A DNA stretch of 64,000 nt from Clostridia bacterium. Its GTDB lineage: Bacteria > Bacillota > Clostridia > Christensenellales > UBA1242. Below the pieces are notes generated by a model. It ran no database searches. It saw only the letters and a program-made list of their open reading frames with translations, and was not told the DNA's origin. Shown here in pieces: positions 61,601-64,000 of this stretch; the stretch's first letter is position 1, and the number at the start of each line of letters is the position of its first letter. The stretch covers positions 7,313-71,312 of the forward strand of contig JAEDFU010000006.1 in the NCBI GenBank assembly GCA_016297915.1, in the 5' to 3' direction. Both the position numbers and the translations under genes were made by a program.

Positions 61601-64000
61601 TGTAAGAGAACTTGGGCAGAAGTTGATGTCAGTATCGACTGTAAATGTTGAAGTGACGCTACTAGCATAGGTATTTACAAATTTACCCCACTCAAGAGCA
61701 TTGGATATAGGATTGCTAGAATTAACGGCAGAAATACTAGTCTCTCTAGCAAGAGCAATCTGACTCCAATTAAATCTGTGGAGAGTGATTGTTATTTGCT
61801 TAATATTTTTGGTAGTGCTAAATACCGAACTAGCAATAGAACTCCACAACATCTTAAAATTAGCTGTAGTTGGAGTAGAACCAGTTGTATTTGAAGCTTG
61901 AAGGACAATGCCGTCAGAGTTTACAACATAATATGTCGATCCGCCTGTTCCGTCAATTACAACCTGAGCATAATAAGTTTTTGGGTCAGTTGTTGGGAAA
62001 GTGATTACAAAGTCACTATTGCCTGCATAGTAAGTTGTAAGTGATTGATTTGTTGTTGAGTAATTTCGAGTAACACCATTAAATGTAACCTTTGAACCAC
62101 TAGCTTCGGAGTCTGGAACATACGAATTGACCCATTTAACATTTGTACTCGTATTAGATATCCTTGTGTATGTAGCGGTCAAATATCTTCGATTAGTATT
62201 ATTAGATGTTGTAGTGCTACTTGCTGTTGTGTATGGATGCACATCAAGGTTGGTCGAAACTGACGAACTACTTGCAACCGATGTACCTGTAGCGCTATTG
62301 TATCTTAGGTTAAATTGAACAGTATTTCCTGTCTTATTATTATTTGTATTATTGAGGTTTAACCATGAATTACTTGTACCTTTGTCTCCTAGGAACACAA
62401 ACAAGTCTGTGACTTCATCAGAATAATTTGAGCCATTGTAGTAGTATTTGAATTTTGGTGTAACGGATGCAGTTGTGCCAGTTCCATTGGAGTAGTAATC
62501 AGTCGATACGCTTGTCAATCTTGTAACTATCCTATCGGATGCATGAATATCCGCACATGCCATGATTACTTGTGGGACACTTGCGTAACTACTTGAAGTT
62601 GGTGCAGTTGTTACAAAGTAATCAGTGTCTGAACCTGTAAATGAAATACTTTTAGTAGTGCCAGATTTGCTTGCAGTAAGAGGTGTATTTGCTCCAGTAT
62701 TTGTTGCTCGCCTATATGTCTGACTATAAGACTTGAGGTAATTTAGACTTGTATTTGATGTATTGACTGCGTAATAGTAACTTCCGGAGATAATATCATT
62801 GTAGGATACTGTAACTTGGGTAGAAGCATTTGCACCCTCTACGCAGAATAGCCAAGAATAATACGAACCATTGGTTGTACCATATCCGATATTATACTTG
62901 GATGTAATAGTTTTGACTGTTCCATTGCCACTTACGCTAACAGTAGGAACATTGTTACCTGTAATCTTGTAAGCATTAGCATCAACCGTTACCCAAAAGT
63001 ACAAGTCCCTAGCAGATACGGTGGTGTGACAAAGAATATCTGGAATTATTCCTGAAACATCACTATAACTATCGGAAATATTCCTAAATCCACCTTTAAG
63101 ATTATAGGTCTCATCATTCATATTTGTATAAGTTTCAGGAACTGTGTACTTATAAATCTTATATCCGCTTACATTAGGGTCTGATGAGGTAGCAGTTGAA
63201 TATCTAGTTGGTGACGCCAAGTATAAATTATTTTGATCGGTATCGTCACTATTGCCCCACCCAATTGTGTCATCCGCATAAGATAAACCCATGTACCATA
63301 CATCATGCAATGTTTCATACCCATTTCTTGGATTATTAACAAAATATATTGTCTCGCCTGCAAAACAGCCGAATTTATCAGATAAGTAGCCCTCGTAGTA
63401 ATAATCAGTACCATTGACCGTCCTTGGCAAATAGTCTGCTCCAACATATGATGTGGTTGTAATTCCGCTGGATGTTGTTGTACTAGATGTAATCCTACTT
63501 GGTACTCTATAAGCACTCTTGGCAAATACACCATTATCCTTAAGATTTACAGATGTATCTGGACTAGTGTTATATTCAAACACATTGTAGAATACAGCAT
63601 TAGGTTCGCACTCATATAGTACAAGTGTGATACTAGTAATGTTTGGATTACTGCCAACTACAGAGCGTAGTTGATTGTTGCCAGTAAGGCTAGAATTAAC
63701 TGAAGTAGCAACGACAGGACTAGAATTTGAATTTAGGCTATTAATTGTGTAGCCACCGTCAAATAAATTATCGTTACCAGTAACTGATGCACTTGGAAAA
63801 GCAAATGTACCGGACTTGGTAGCTCCAGAGACTGTGTTTGTGGTCTCGGCTACTGGTTCGGTTGAATGATCTCCACACTCCGTACAGTATTCTCTTGAAA
63901 GGATAGGACCGCCGCCACCACCAGGTGTAGAATCACTACATTCTGGACAATCCATTTCATCTACAGTCATTGTTCCTGTAGCACCGCAGTATATACAATC
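37637..64000 (-). CDS. Giant repetitive surface-type protein, over 8,787 residues, N-terminus outside window
   Basis: One uninterrupted frame of 8,787 codons plus stop, open at the window edge (numbering here from that edge). Composition is Ser/Thr/Asn/Tyr/Asp-rich and beta-like throughout. Landmarks: C2, C5, C18, C21, C39 and C42, three CxxC pairs followed by a Thr/Ser region; GLUG-type cassettes near 750-1060, 4740-5450, 6300-7000 and 7700-8460 (for example FGGIAGENHGQIINSKNLGN); between them, beta modules resembling divergent InlB-B/bacterial repeats (AGYKYNGVKIGTTTYT). Extra cysteine clusters lie near 2810 (HGCGDTLCTDC) and 5815-5860. The C-terminus (DVEFSVTINKPYEYYLHHSSTNM) has no LPxTG, no charged tail and no membrane helix. 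The ORF is clean over 26 kb, so it is under selection. Likely a secreted or surface adhesin-like fibre; a signal peptide would lie outside the window. Function is inference from architecture. Confidence 0.85.
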   Translation of the reverse strand, partial: DCIYCGATGTMTVDEMDCPECSDSTPGGGGGPILSREYCTECGDHSTEPVAETTNTVSGATKSGTFAFPSASVTGNDNLFDGGYTINSLNSNSSPVVATSVNSSLTGNNQLRSVVGSNPNITSITLVLYECEPNAVFYNVFEYNTSPDTSVNLKDNGVFAKSAYRVPSRITSSTTTSSGITTTSYVGADYLPRTVNGTDYYYEGYLSDKFGCFAGETIYFVNNPRNGYETLHDVWYMGLSYADDTIGWGNSDDTDQNNLYLASPTRYSTATSSDPNVSGYKIYKYTVPETYTNMNDETYNLKGGFRNISDSYSDVSGIIPDILCHTTVSARDLYFWVTVDANAYKITGNNVPTVSVSGNGTVKTITSKYNIGYGTTNGSYYSWLFCVEGANASTQVTVSYNDIISGSYYYAVNTSNTSLNYLKSYSQTYRRATNTGANTPLTASKSGTTKSISFTGSDTDYFVTTAPTSSSYASVPQVIMACADIHASDRIVTRLTSVSTDYYSNGTGTTASVTPKFKYYYNGSNYSDEVTDLFVFLGDKGTSNSWLNLNNTNNNKTGNTVQFNLRYNSATGTSVASSSSVSTNLDVHPYTTASSTTTSNNTNRRYLTATYTRISNTSTNVKWVNSYVPDSEASGSKVTFNGVTRNYSTTNQSLTTYYAGNSDFVITFPTTDPKTYYAQVVIDGTGGSTYYVVNSDGIVLQASNTTGSTPTTANFKMLWSSIASSVFSTTKNIKQITITLHRFNWSQIALARETSISAVNSSNPISNALEWGKFVNTYASSVTSTFTVDTDINFCPSSLTIGGTTYAYSHNYDFVGLTKTFTGTFDGGFHSFTNIRAVNSTDVSSFTRSLFESNSGTIQQVVLLAVNSSYTNSAAGVSILCNSNTGTIQNCYWYSSADVGGYSQLVGSNDGTMKQVAIDIYTSVNFNGFVLSSNISLTDSYCIVKRASSSVQVYGVCGTASSTAKFERLYFAISDTITSGTVTPFWHSNNGATFTNCYYYRPSGIYSSTFGTSLASGVLGQQSSYEGFTFGKDAWLIDNNSIGSWNNTYHQYNRGWPLIATGADFRTVTNFEFYLDGTKVAATTASDTGKVYVDSSTSGEISLKFEETAGSSTNASIIGSFSTNISSLVTGTTAEAIDISISRDAKARAMISKVLFNSTDITNGATYGTWGTAKTIKTKTFTPTGNSSDVIKVYYKTPTINFDCSLGTDEPFSHDITSTSLGGSGKYYSSGNNVTGYHFFLATASEMRFYVNNTYNAYRINQLSFKNGSTVMATLANLFNANSGGYTQASNNGYEFTTGMLVKFPFTNGKDLIISYDQAYVKTSIDTTDAGGITATITGGTVVNNWVLYTATNTPAYSIVVRDAVDTYRIASLTIGGQNYYLNSTDTAGGYKNGSTTVHLTDGRSSSASTLTVTYAGQSSAATRKFGTTPVATPTVPSGNFYSLALLSANRDSQVEIKVTSEIAGVDVNVNLGVVGSLDSSQIVTSSISTGMTAVLGSDNANFVSSPNSTFGTAYKATFASRPFGTPYTTSLKFGDTIISTTASDTTGYGAYIINVSGTNYYYRMYWTTGAKNSNPSSITSTGSLTTPSSSSTASNINVWLIEQVQLTVDLTKDSIYNNSFYSSLYEMGARVGHRISTTALDGYSSNGANTFSVTTGYTSTAHATISGDRQFKQDFKNIIFVDKGGSYTYEQLDGTDVTIGGVSYNLGYLFNRNQSTVSKTISNTMTLSIAKVTQISNKTGVYIVNKGLQYNKDNSSLYTYVPYISFYSCSANAIDHTHSTKMNLSTTLQDNACNDIKDNTGTVMQGDTGTDIKLAQQYSSQSSGLVGKKIYPSGSSIKIASITLKGSDQTTDGGYAGSANKVTYIIETVYGNYIEVTRGDNLDDAAYDNILISIEATGDTSLDAKDITFNNRPVIGTAQPLSKYGHKSSNAISTMQFTYAPYITLNFEGNTTAYSAQANALKLTTLNPIENISINALLDGDTSTKAPQNHSGYSWTYDLADTDTNKNLVVTVTITMRAGYKYNGVKIGTTTYTDSGTTLATIPPVKPTISGNTITFEVTLNKAQYLNTNSIKVQSKIEPQFEEIQTFGTGSTNSSSVKITGRGQITIGDKYGSNTSNSSNLTLNTRGTNNTVYTSTSTALKVYYYSILEAQFTPDTNFVRQLAKINGVSNTEYVAGNVAFYNASNINYKGTYTGSSFVIEGEFVSYVKLATASSNAQLVSRGLALPSNHGFSSHTLDKTSAYDKITSTVSPATGYEVKYYKLYVYKTSDFNTITKDSANYTVYEIYSDGISTRVVPKAYTFTAEALEQIFTANLSADKNTIEFNFKAVDGKSNFFGSTSYMEIEPIMTETVKTAVVKTNTNNPVKWATNTLNARYIRVVAPTVPAFSVYTADGAVISNGTSTHSKTVDLGELKDIVKIVVNNTSSAYIKGLYVSQDGTTWYTITDDFVENIDKSTVTYTFVADYHLNYISTANNSFLTYKATSTKLIAPTLDDYLPIVGGLTYRIISNMTNYSVLVKAYDKNMNVLSGANTTYAKSQTISTPDTAKYLGLFFERSSASSGVVENLSDFKAKYNIHIQISASSTLNSTADAYILKGTNLPAITGTGILSDNGVGVRLVTESGSYVAKLNSSDYTSLSAIISSSSSDATATSQKYYAFEDTYRVIVNAISNNADFTADQVQRVVSNITETTRSSSNINTPDENTYPKYRYFSSANTSNSTTAIENAHKFGFKFVTGALNADNNLYGWQFVQFEILDGESLATQYTQFFTSPDSNFTDNKFIKTGANENKLFTIRITLKEKVFTHTFGHGCGDTLCTDCYTGLLNLSTTLAYDSSTTSISGTTGAKSATLNYRSVSNANSYASYINGTLGYRTTKSATKITTNTPSSDYNGGSMFAGLDDTAYTTLDCGFFTKLYIKADTDNYDELSANNWIIVEKLNATETNSTGISTISQFSYQNITTGAVTTGSDNFDKPYSEWVEFNIKANVSYIDSNYSVNFRHRFAKLFTISLSSFVNRHDGYSASTETLTISRITLEALKLKGYETYEIRKGSTLVGKIYANIAGKYSYGTYEYEIQAIAGNEHTITFETNSIYYAISEARMAGATLRSGSETVGPFSNGAYDNCMISGTPWITTNNNQVRPNVGSQAQFVISANDLSNVTTSPNFNLSVNFDYYHLVYLDRVNITSPGSNQEGRRTAGSINISSGNNNQASAGFSDSENYLNFVAIFVKEGGTINLIAFDQTATANANAPYGMDKFYAFGQLKGNNRYSSASYNSENGLVHSPYNTNGDWYLRSKYSTYYSLFTPQAAYDNAYYDTPQVNYATAETVFEIETKITSSNNDDVYYTAFFSTAKPVVLNLAKLDGTESSLLTVSTLDQSGLVKSTSEVTFTLGTNGCYGKVSLYSDAECTKVIPIRTDGYLYVGCGSAENSNFIDSPTIYLKYDGSASTITEYSLEGIYPHKTHNIGTCTFGNKLVTTASNKVYTTTTGILFDYNFAQNLDSNNQNHIAAKIKLNQLYAVEIVYRLRTSAQNLYTSINDFNSQVFLSLYNADVANPTFVHLNKTKQSENGKFSYSYYTTQFVSGTRVTLNAYVPFGGVKYGESQSIASAPFRIVRMARWMNETESTISGVTLNTFQNVTYTFNVNSDTAGIYYVDLVQMLKLSSKATEKNYISQAGYDNDASHTGGWLTLSNADSSKSIYNGITGRQNHSGTAQADLTGNYVDMYDTVKMQLRLENGFEPYSTITSTECFNGFTANETVSSLGYNQTTDESGNTYWHADYKFVILENHTTDLTYCIQAKVIEKKTPYSFYYGICKENGELYTPSEFPLTGLTEGQDLMTLVTTDNRSNKYTNKNYTEIADADRFIGYFGSVSFVTSVKVSSPYKFKTHKVDGENTYYPLAGNTNIVNTIYGYSHNGLNNGYDANKLANGTGCNSGNIALTNKSIEHPAINTDSNYGTVGVQKNKDIKVSAYFTYTISITINVQSADNQAFELNGETFQARFATKAGYTLNSSGFTYSKTMIVGYGTTVSETFDTVIEPKFNTANDVNSYKRGYVFENLIRKSGNSPITTSKSGDVLTFEFSNIRVAETVTLLYNPILLITLNKPTSGKGTATTVFTSNQLNTNNIPYYNEAGYSSWVNSSTGTVNNTEFSRLYNAFTSITTDTIGRGSNISATYELDNNSTGPTYVLGVYGTDSATGLKFTTTLTPYIYSINSPDYSLESSERYIPHEVTFTSGSKAELVTTHFTVKGVNYENYSKGVYDGSLINKDSRESYYKNNTLVSTDTSNATEFQTKIAVTQDATITPSFVREYTIEFRTYLSNASTGHAATIKLVVDDTEYALDTSSIDAKGDYYYRNVHVLAGETTSIKITWDDDQYDNLYNNITTFTNLNVDATSNSLGYINGSATNPDNYTVAGGNIVTFAKTISTAKDLWRETLYFMEKRNVKLTVSPGYLDASTQPTIEIEQDTIDPVGVNTSDNFKGVVNTTYQGNKIYVTNATTKSNNITATVQSTSADYKTVKLHAEDIRSRSAYQFKGFKLVGATDYLPGSTSLTAQNGLFEYAMTIPSDHNGTTYEIIADYELNTTNKDIVKILGNGSFQIGYSKAQTAEAAANNYTLGDTIYSNDTNEITRDTAGLLAQSANYIVIKATSGYNTTFTSASAKYTNADSMYFSKKGVNSASAEDDLYFKSSNNDNIFVFSIKNWEETNLNYMQYNTEITLVFTTETWRQHTEVITPSTVTRNGVSKTGYHVTKAEQLAYIANTPSIAQSADTVIYIDSDIDLNSYVWIPFDNFQGKIISEKYSISGIKTAGQKNIMLNSSIPLTASTNTPSFKNIYTDGSEKDPYTYASDLTGETFNFNRDLSMSFIGTSNGATIEGVKFDGLDYNYFNSANQYHGGIIGIANNTTLLDIDLGYISYNVESSTSRSVNYYFARAIGQTTGYNVIKNALINGDIYVNGASNIYASYLIGHSNCTDLGKPIVTSSGSATSQYLSNINFDDGGLSSVMTGYSAALISSNSSASVYIEDIYMYISGSNTSSNSHPISNEIGNGEFIYKNVYVNEFFSSSNNRSVMESTAGISSFGNRWVNPNSNNRTLRLASTTPYISGSVSVADHTGGTEEIPVIVAISSKEELVASLNKIDASNQYVELRLTSNINFGGDVWKTVNLPSGYTFNGAGYTISNITLHEYDSSFNSSGANRSNSLFGENSGVVKNLNLANVYMLVGATATYRPSSYGVIASINNGDIYSCSVNGTIDININDSDLNEVYVGGLIGTNNRDVYELEFVGDINVGAFGKNTQSPKFVGGIVGLQNGTSLNKVHSSATINTYGNTNYINNSSYFGGIIGKHTTTVVNDAYFGGNNAGINYSAGINEFEKSTSSSSKAYALSGSGANLTVNNFYSSATFRITSTNGLSSGTVTKTNAYMLSGTCNLPLANAEVISSDNLKETGSKPSGFDFENVWYYQTINNADTDYPYPMLIGNKNSHNVKVQIVVEGIDFVTSEDVANTFTLTNNQGFDQIIYGTKNESKHTSNSMDYYIKTLHDFTTNTSNKYQITIAPLTNFHIVEISVDGKSRRYQYNYRTNDNATTSKDIDVLSYISTTNGFAESDITYARTNEHVIRVILSKNFNYFGTGINGVSGESGRSNAMGTVTATGTIVDVNGTNKTNILSGNSQRYNNNSDTQDTWYLTKSTKEYYYTNTNASTPNSKISFTFEATPYVGSANSYVATRLLGWVFRPNSDTSSTFESLKSTSYIKYNSTNSGIDLIGDILNSNSSLIESTSITTSTITMNNGIISTPFITKATLTVVSDKAIEGYYYPVVEYIYTSAVATGLHYHEHISSCYDSNGNLICNYDTNHPFDYDSTTCVSGGNVCEYGYIEIGISTYPVVDGAVTYNNTSYPANLTAKTVTINGTTYPIKYNAVLTYTDDNGTYDITPGNIVSAGSQMTIEIKGEKSGTLIGKFARRFYNTATGTLQTYYYEIENQAISAIYYIENGQKHYFNDDTVQLSRGIFGVNNSSLFVQNNTYVTNIIFDLNYDSTSPSDPLSTVGEYAFYMIDKLYDFTYNIHNAENMEETHLSIRRDTISGQIISIKNDNGTLKYAFGTSNTYSEITANAVTQSVIAMGRALNVSIMLSGDNVIISSQMPDGHTAQIVSTTKENYRLTDENDSIIANRTNKDTQKDSNGNDIPSPKYTSYLDESSTESESLGEREKGYLSYKLSLNSTTYRMTKTYTYDYGKITVIDEKVSIDIEYKKDYYSYFDQLGIDTNIPNYYSGKLSGNTTDSTKFNNTTPTITSGQTLDAIKAMFQFENTSGTDGLTKNTAFVIDNPYKLGWLAHLLNNDTNASYQVGSATHYFKDAYYRISNNLDMSHKFWLPISQFDGVMFSGNEVTNTGSINGITIELMSKNLTGSFSEQTNSISNYVGFIANSSNARLIGLNFDAMDISTDLAYAVGAVVGNAKNIYIDNLHITNSTLYSIKTTHMGDKVALGGVIGVADYMFVINQTEVINVNFVANHNGVSAMIGLSDYFGEIYNSYAFVNRQSQYKTNTNVTISNPTLRFANAKDAILKSNVHHVNSGVADSDMMFNIGDISKYGKTNFLVASKVVNDATSKTVSQLNVDELGLDSRIWQNNSTNTSILGYLKQVSAIVDMSTSSSTLAGTGTKLDPYKISSASDFVLFMNNMNNNRNNESTVYYKLTADIDLKGLYLNPIVSFKANLDGDNYKISNLYLYASMGFVVSGTTYYDLALILENHGTIDSLFVDNFHIVNSNLSVVDSSDYSTSALVANNLGTISNVSVVADIISTSKFTAGAVGTNSAVLQTVISDGIIVGTDYVSAVVAKVNSSANTNNLGSSADILGYKRAYGVIACADTTNTLANMYFVGNIMMSDDSSGNQSIAGVIGINSTTKTTISNIYNAGTISVKVTNTASFSVANLANNVSSGEVQLSHAVWLSSSVKSMGLSNYSTTDVVVSGGASTLNDVLSRSSSEIVKVANFPTSTWDYTNVWSIYSDVNNGLPVFKQFNDYIVRLPYGDDYTLLNSNDLTDRYFTYDKESNENKDKLVLISPNYVVDIDNSVTSIRQNGATTISNNFVTITNVVINSNGTIYIYRGAQVNLRVTSIIYRHVTSITLGHKSSAIDNVTNTYTRISDVQDISGKKLGVQMELNPSSNVSNIYDRNRFDYYIEIREDIDTYDISVSTINTSNDSNELVDAIKISENTNNATVSSTNPTLTNIPHGSVVNIELSLASAVIAQEFANIRVDYWMLKADKTLDDGNGLNYLDNNKTIVNSVETSTNKFALNNKYNEAKYTMFGETGVQNEFAYTIADGKLSIQFVATAETSGEYVVSLIKQWLVQVKFNVNPDIGSDYPIAYINGYEQITDTQKAVLELGDTQTKSAYQINQNNLGDKDNNGTVSTQSYNTQYYVYENGALKLAELDAGVYSLAGTNLAYNSGSNLTNTDYIGTTFTTKMFVDHNAYVNFNTYTKETYTFTGFTGFDDQTKNEDIVSNQIIVGSETLELITHREIITHAYYSDSMIVANYIPSKHYVNTIVDSGADLEYNTTNGVVSAPDIISSTVSTNILQGTDITSEVRHGRSITITITPTAKYILDKCCVKYYVYKDTDTARIYYNPTTHSWTSNKAEITTNYLPVVQKYSGGVLINNATTLNYVRTDEQVLSNGNPTGDMTYSYKIDIGNVVGNIELHVNFVRHYWNDAPSSTTLQGGGTKTNPYRISKASDWGYIVNNSSSNNYFAGTYFVVTNDIDFESRFTPSLDRFAGVIFGNGYAFNNVLLDSHLSLGITSRHANEVSNADYIYGMSNVDTTTNTTKFGLINTLETQGIITGLKFNGLNIVASESNQTGINKSIVALVAENNGRLNNIVVNNSDDNISKYLIENNNNLIASANKYTYVFGGIAGINNGIISNAQNNATLNYTLDNCSNNQSIVAFGGIAGENHGQIINSKNLGNLSYIKNGLNFVSGKDKLIQGISYNIDTTNKDVLVYNVVSLGTIENTTTTNAICNDIGNILNAYSSTDYPEFKFEKTSGFATLGVNDYSSTNPLVDNGLWIEKSGIESITLDSLKMTIGTDDYYILDSADDIAWLSRASIYNNSSIQGKTFVIASSTPIDLSGRYFTPINSVHSNSFNIIGIGKDANNIVASDLLEDADVDNVVIKGMTIDSNVNIAIGSDEISIKSSFVNQISNSIIRGLDFVDVDILTLTSGATIVGTIGGTSSIANCNYISGNIYGYNNFDINNSNNTIVSGLAHEISDSTIVTGSSVTGYALQDDGTYRLHESYEFGGDLGGSIWALNGYVNASGMVANVNNGTKLQESYFNGIINSYNYSDGHSAYALFVEGSVLNNYVKGQVNSYNGALESIAGLVLRLSNNGQVINNYVATEFNLTNGNARVINAISSDATNYSVTKNYYLVDTTSTPKIGVGLVNTTSNASSDVTNNIIQISSSDLRSQNKFKKESTWDFDDIWIYINHINWDYPVLRSIYGGDTTDIDVIVYNPYKYGDDTNQLGNLNMDNNDILFTNASGKVESLYGDIVDSQDFESTTELKFTYSIITNEVGNFIVSNTSTGLITSTLFGELTKAGTEVDGVTITEDQTRYTEYATNDNADIIISQNIDSVNYGLVITFNERVFNVTVNATLTADAGTDGVQDSDYMTILLVHKDNSGVVDYAYSVNLHNNQSFKFENIYNGLYDVAGETAGVTTTIDAYGTYEIYIFYPMYYLNNTQNTYVTLNQNVSHNPTLNDNYKLADYTQYDIISTINTSNCNVNSLGSFTLDTITRDVEFSVTINKPYEYYLHHSSTNM
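38605..40900 (-). repeat. GLUG-type cassette 4 within the giant protein (two openers)
   Basis: Openers are TKTNPYRISKASDWGYIVNNS...VTNDIDFESRFTPS and DDYYILDSADDIAWLSRAS...IASSTPIDLSGRYFTPI. Repeats include ALVAENNGRLNNIVVNN, FGGIAGINNGIISNAQNNA and FGGIAGENHGQIINSKNLG. It closes with WDFDDIWIYINHINWDYPVLRS. Confidence 0.75.
42995..45120 (-). repeat. GLUG-type cassette 3 within the giant protein (two openers)
   Basis: Openers are IDNPYKLGWLAHLLNND...YRISNNLDMSHKFWLPI and TKLDPYKISSASDFVLFMNN...LTADIDLKGLYLNPI. Repeats include LGGVIGVADYMFVINQTEV and LILENHGTIDSLFVDNF. It closes with WDYTNVWSI...NNGLPVFKQF. Confidence 0.75.
47640..49795 (-). repeat. GLUG-type cassette 2 within the giant protein (two openers)
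   Basis: Openers are TKAEQLAYIANTPS...YIDSDIDLNSYVWIPF and SKEELVASLNKIDAS...LTSNINFGGDVWKTV. Repeats include GGIIGIANNTTLLDIDLG, GGLIGTNNRDVYELEFVGD, GGIVGLQNGTSLNKVHSSA and GGIIGKHTTTVVNDAYFG. It closes with FENVWYYQ...YPYPMLIGNK. Confidence 0.75.
60800..61745 (-). repeat. GLUG-type cassette 1 within the giant protein
   Basis: It starts with a WGKFVNTYASS...FTVDTDINF opener, followed by GTFDGGFHSFTNI, ESNSGTIQQVVLLAVN and CNSNTGTIQNCYWYS repeats. It closes with KDAWLIDNN and GWPLIATG. The same opener-repeats-closer plan recurs three more times in this protein. Confidence 0.7.

Noticed and set aside
63970..63970. ATG at the right end as the real start of the giant gene
   Set aside because: The frame is open to the window edge, upstream codons encode another CxxC pair, and there is no Shine-Dalgarno sequence in front of this ATG.

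Overview
The window is a low-GC bacterial chromosome segment. Gene content, strong Shine-Dalgarno sequences, TTGACA/TATAAT promoters and a GAAC-N4-GTTY type LexA box point to a Bacillota (Firmicutes), most likely an uncultivated Clostridia-like gut lineage. Gene order is a condensed version of the Bacillus/Clostridia housekeeping backbone: secF-recJ-relA-hemZ, rpsO-pnp-ylxY, ftsK-rimO-pgsA-cinA-recA, miaB-mutS-mutL-miaA, lexA. TGA is used as a stop, so the code is standard. I see no rRNA, tRNA, CRISPR array or insertion sequence.

Positions 1-6800 hold a divergent SecF C-terminus, RecJ, a Rel-family (p)ppGpp synthetase whose HD hydrolase site is destroyed, and HemZ. Positions 6800-10700 hold a small unknown gene, S15 with a leader, PNPase and a YlxY-type deacetylase-like protein. 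Positions 10850-18000 hold FtsK/SpoIIIE, RimO, PgsA, a decayed CinA-like protein and RecA, the last with its own promoter and SOS box. A class A penicillin-binding protein (minus strand) follows, then the operon miaB-mutS-mutL-miaA. Convergent to that lies a minus-strand pair, a Xer-type tyrosine recombinase followed by LexA; LexA has an SOS box over its own promoter and an unusual Cys-Gly self-cleavage site.

Positions 29200-37470 are accessory: an unknown 288-residue protein, a 400-bp gene-free stretch full of hairpins and CTATGCA repeats, a YgjP-like zinc metallopeptidase, a PadR regulator fused to a four-helix membrane anchor, a DedA/TVP38-type membrane protein, and an ABC-2 exporter (ATPase plus a permease with a large ectodomain).

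Positions 37637-64000, 41% of the window, are one uninterrupted minus-strand reading frame of 8,787 codons that runs off the right edge. It encodes a giant Ser/Thr/Asn/Tyr-rich, beta-repeat protein with at least four GLUG-type cassettes, divergent InlB-B-like repeats and cysteine-pair clusters, one of them (three CxxC pairs) at the visible N-terminal end. It ends without an LPxTG signal or membrane helix. This gene is the most unusual object here. The housekeeping part also shows several regulators or enzymes with altered active sites (Rel, LexA, CinA, SecF, YlxY).
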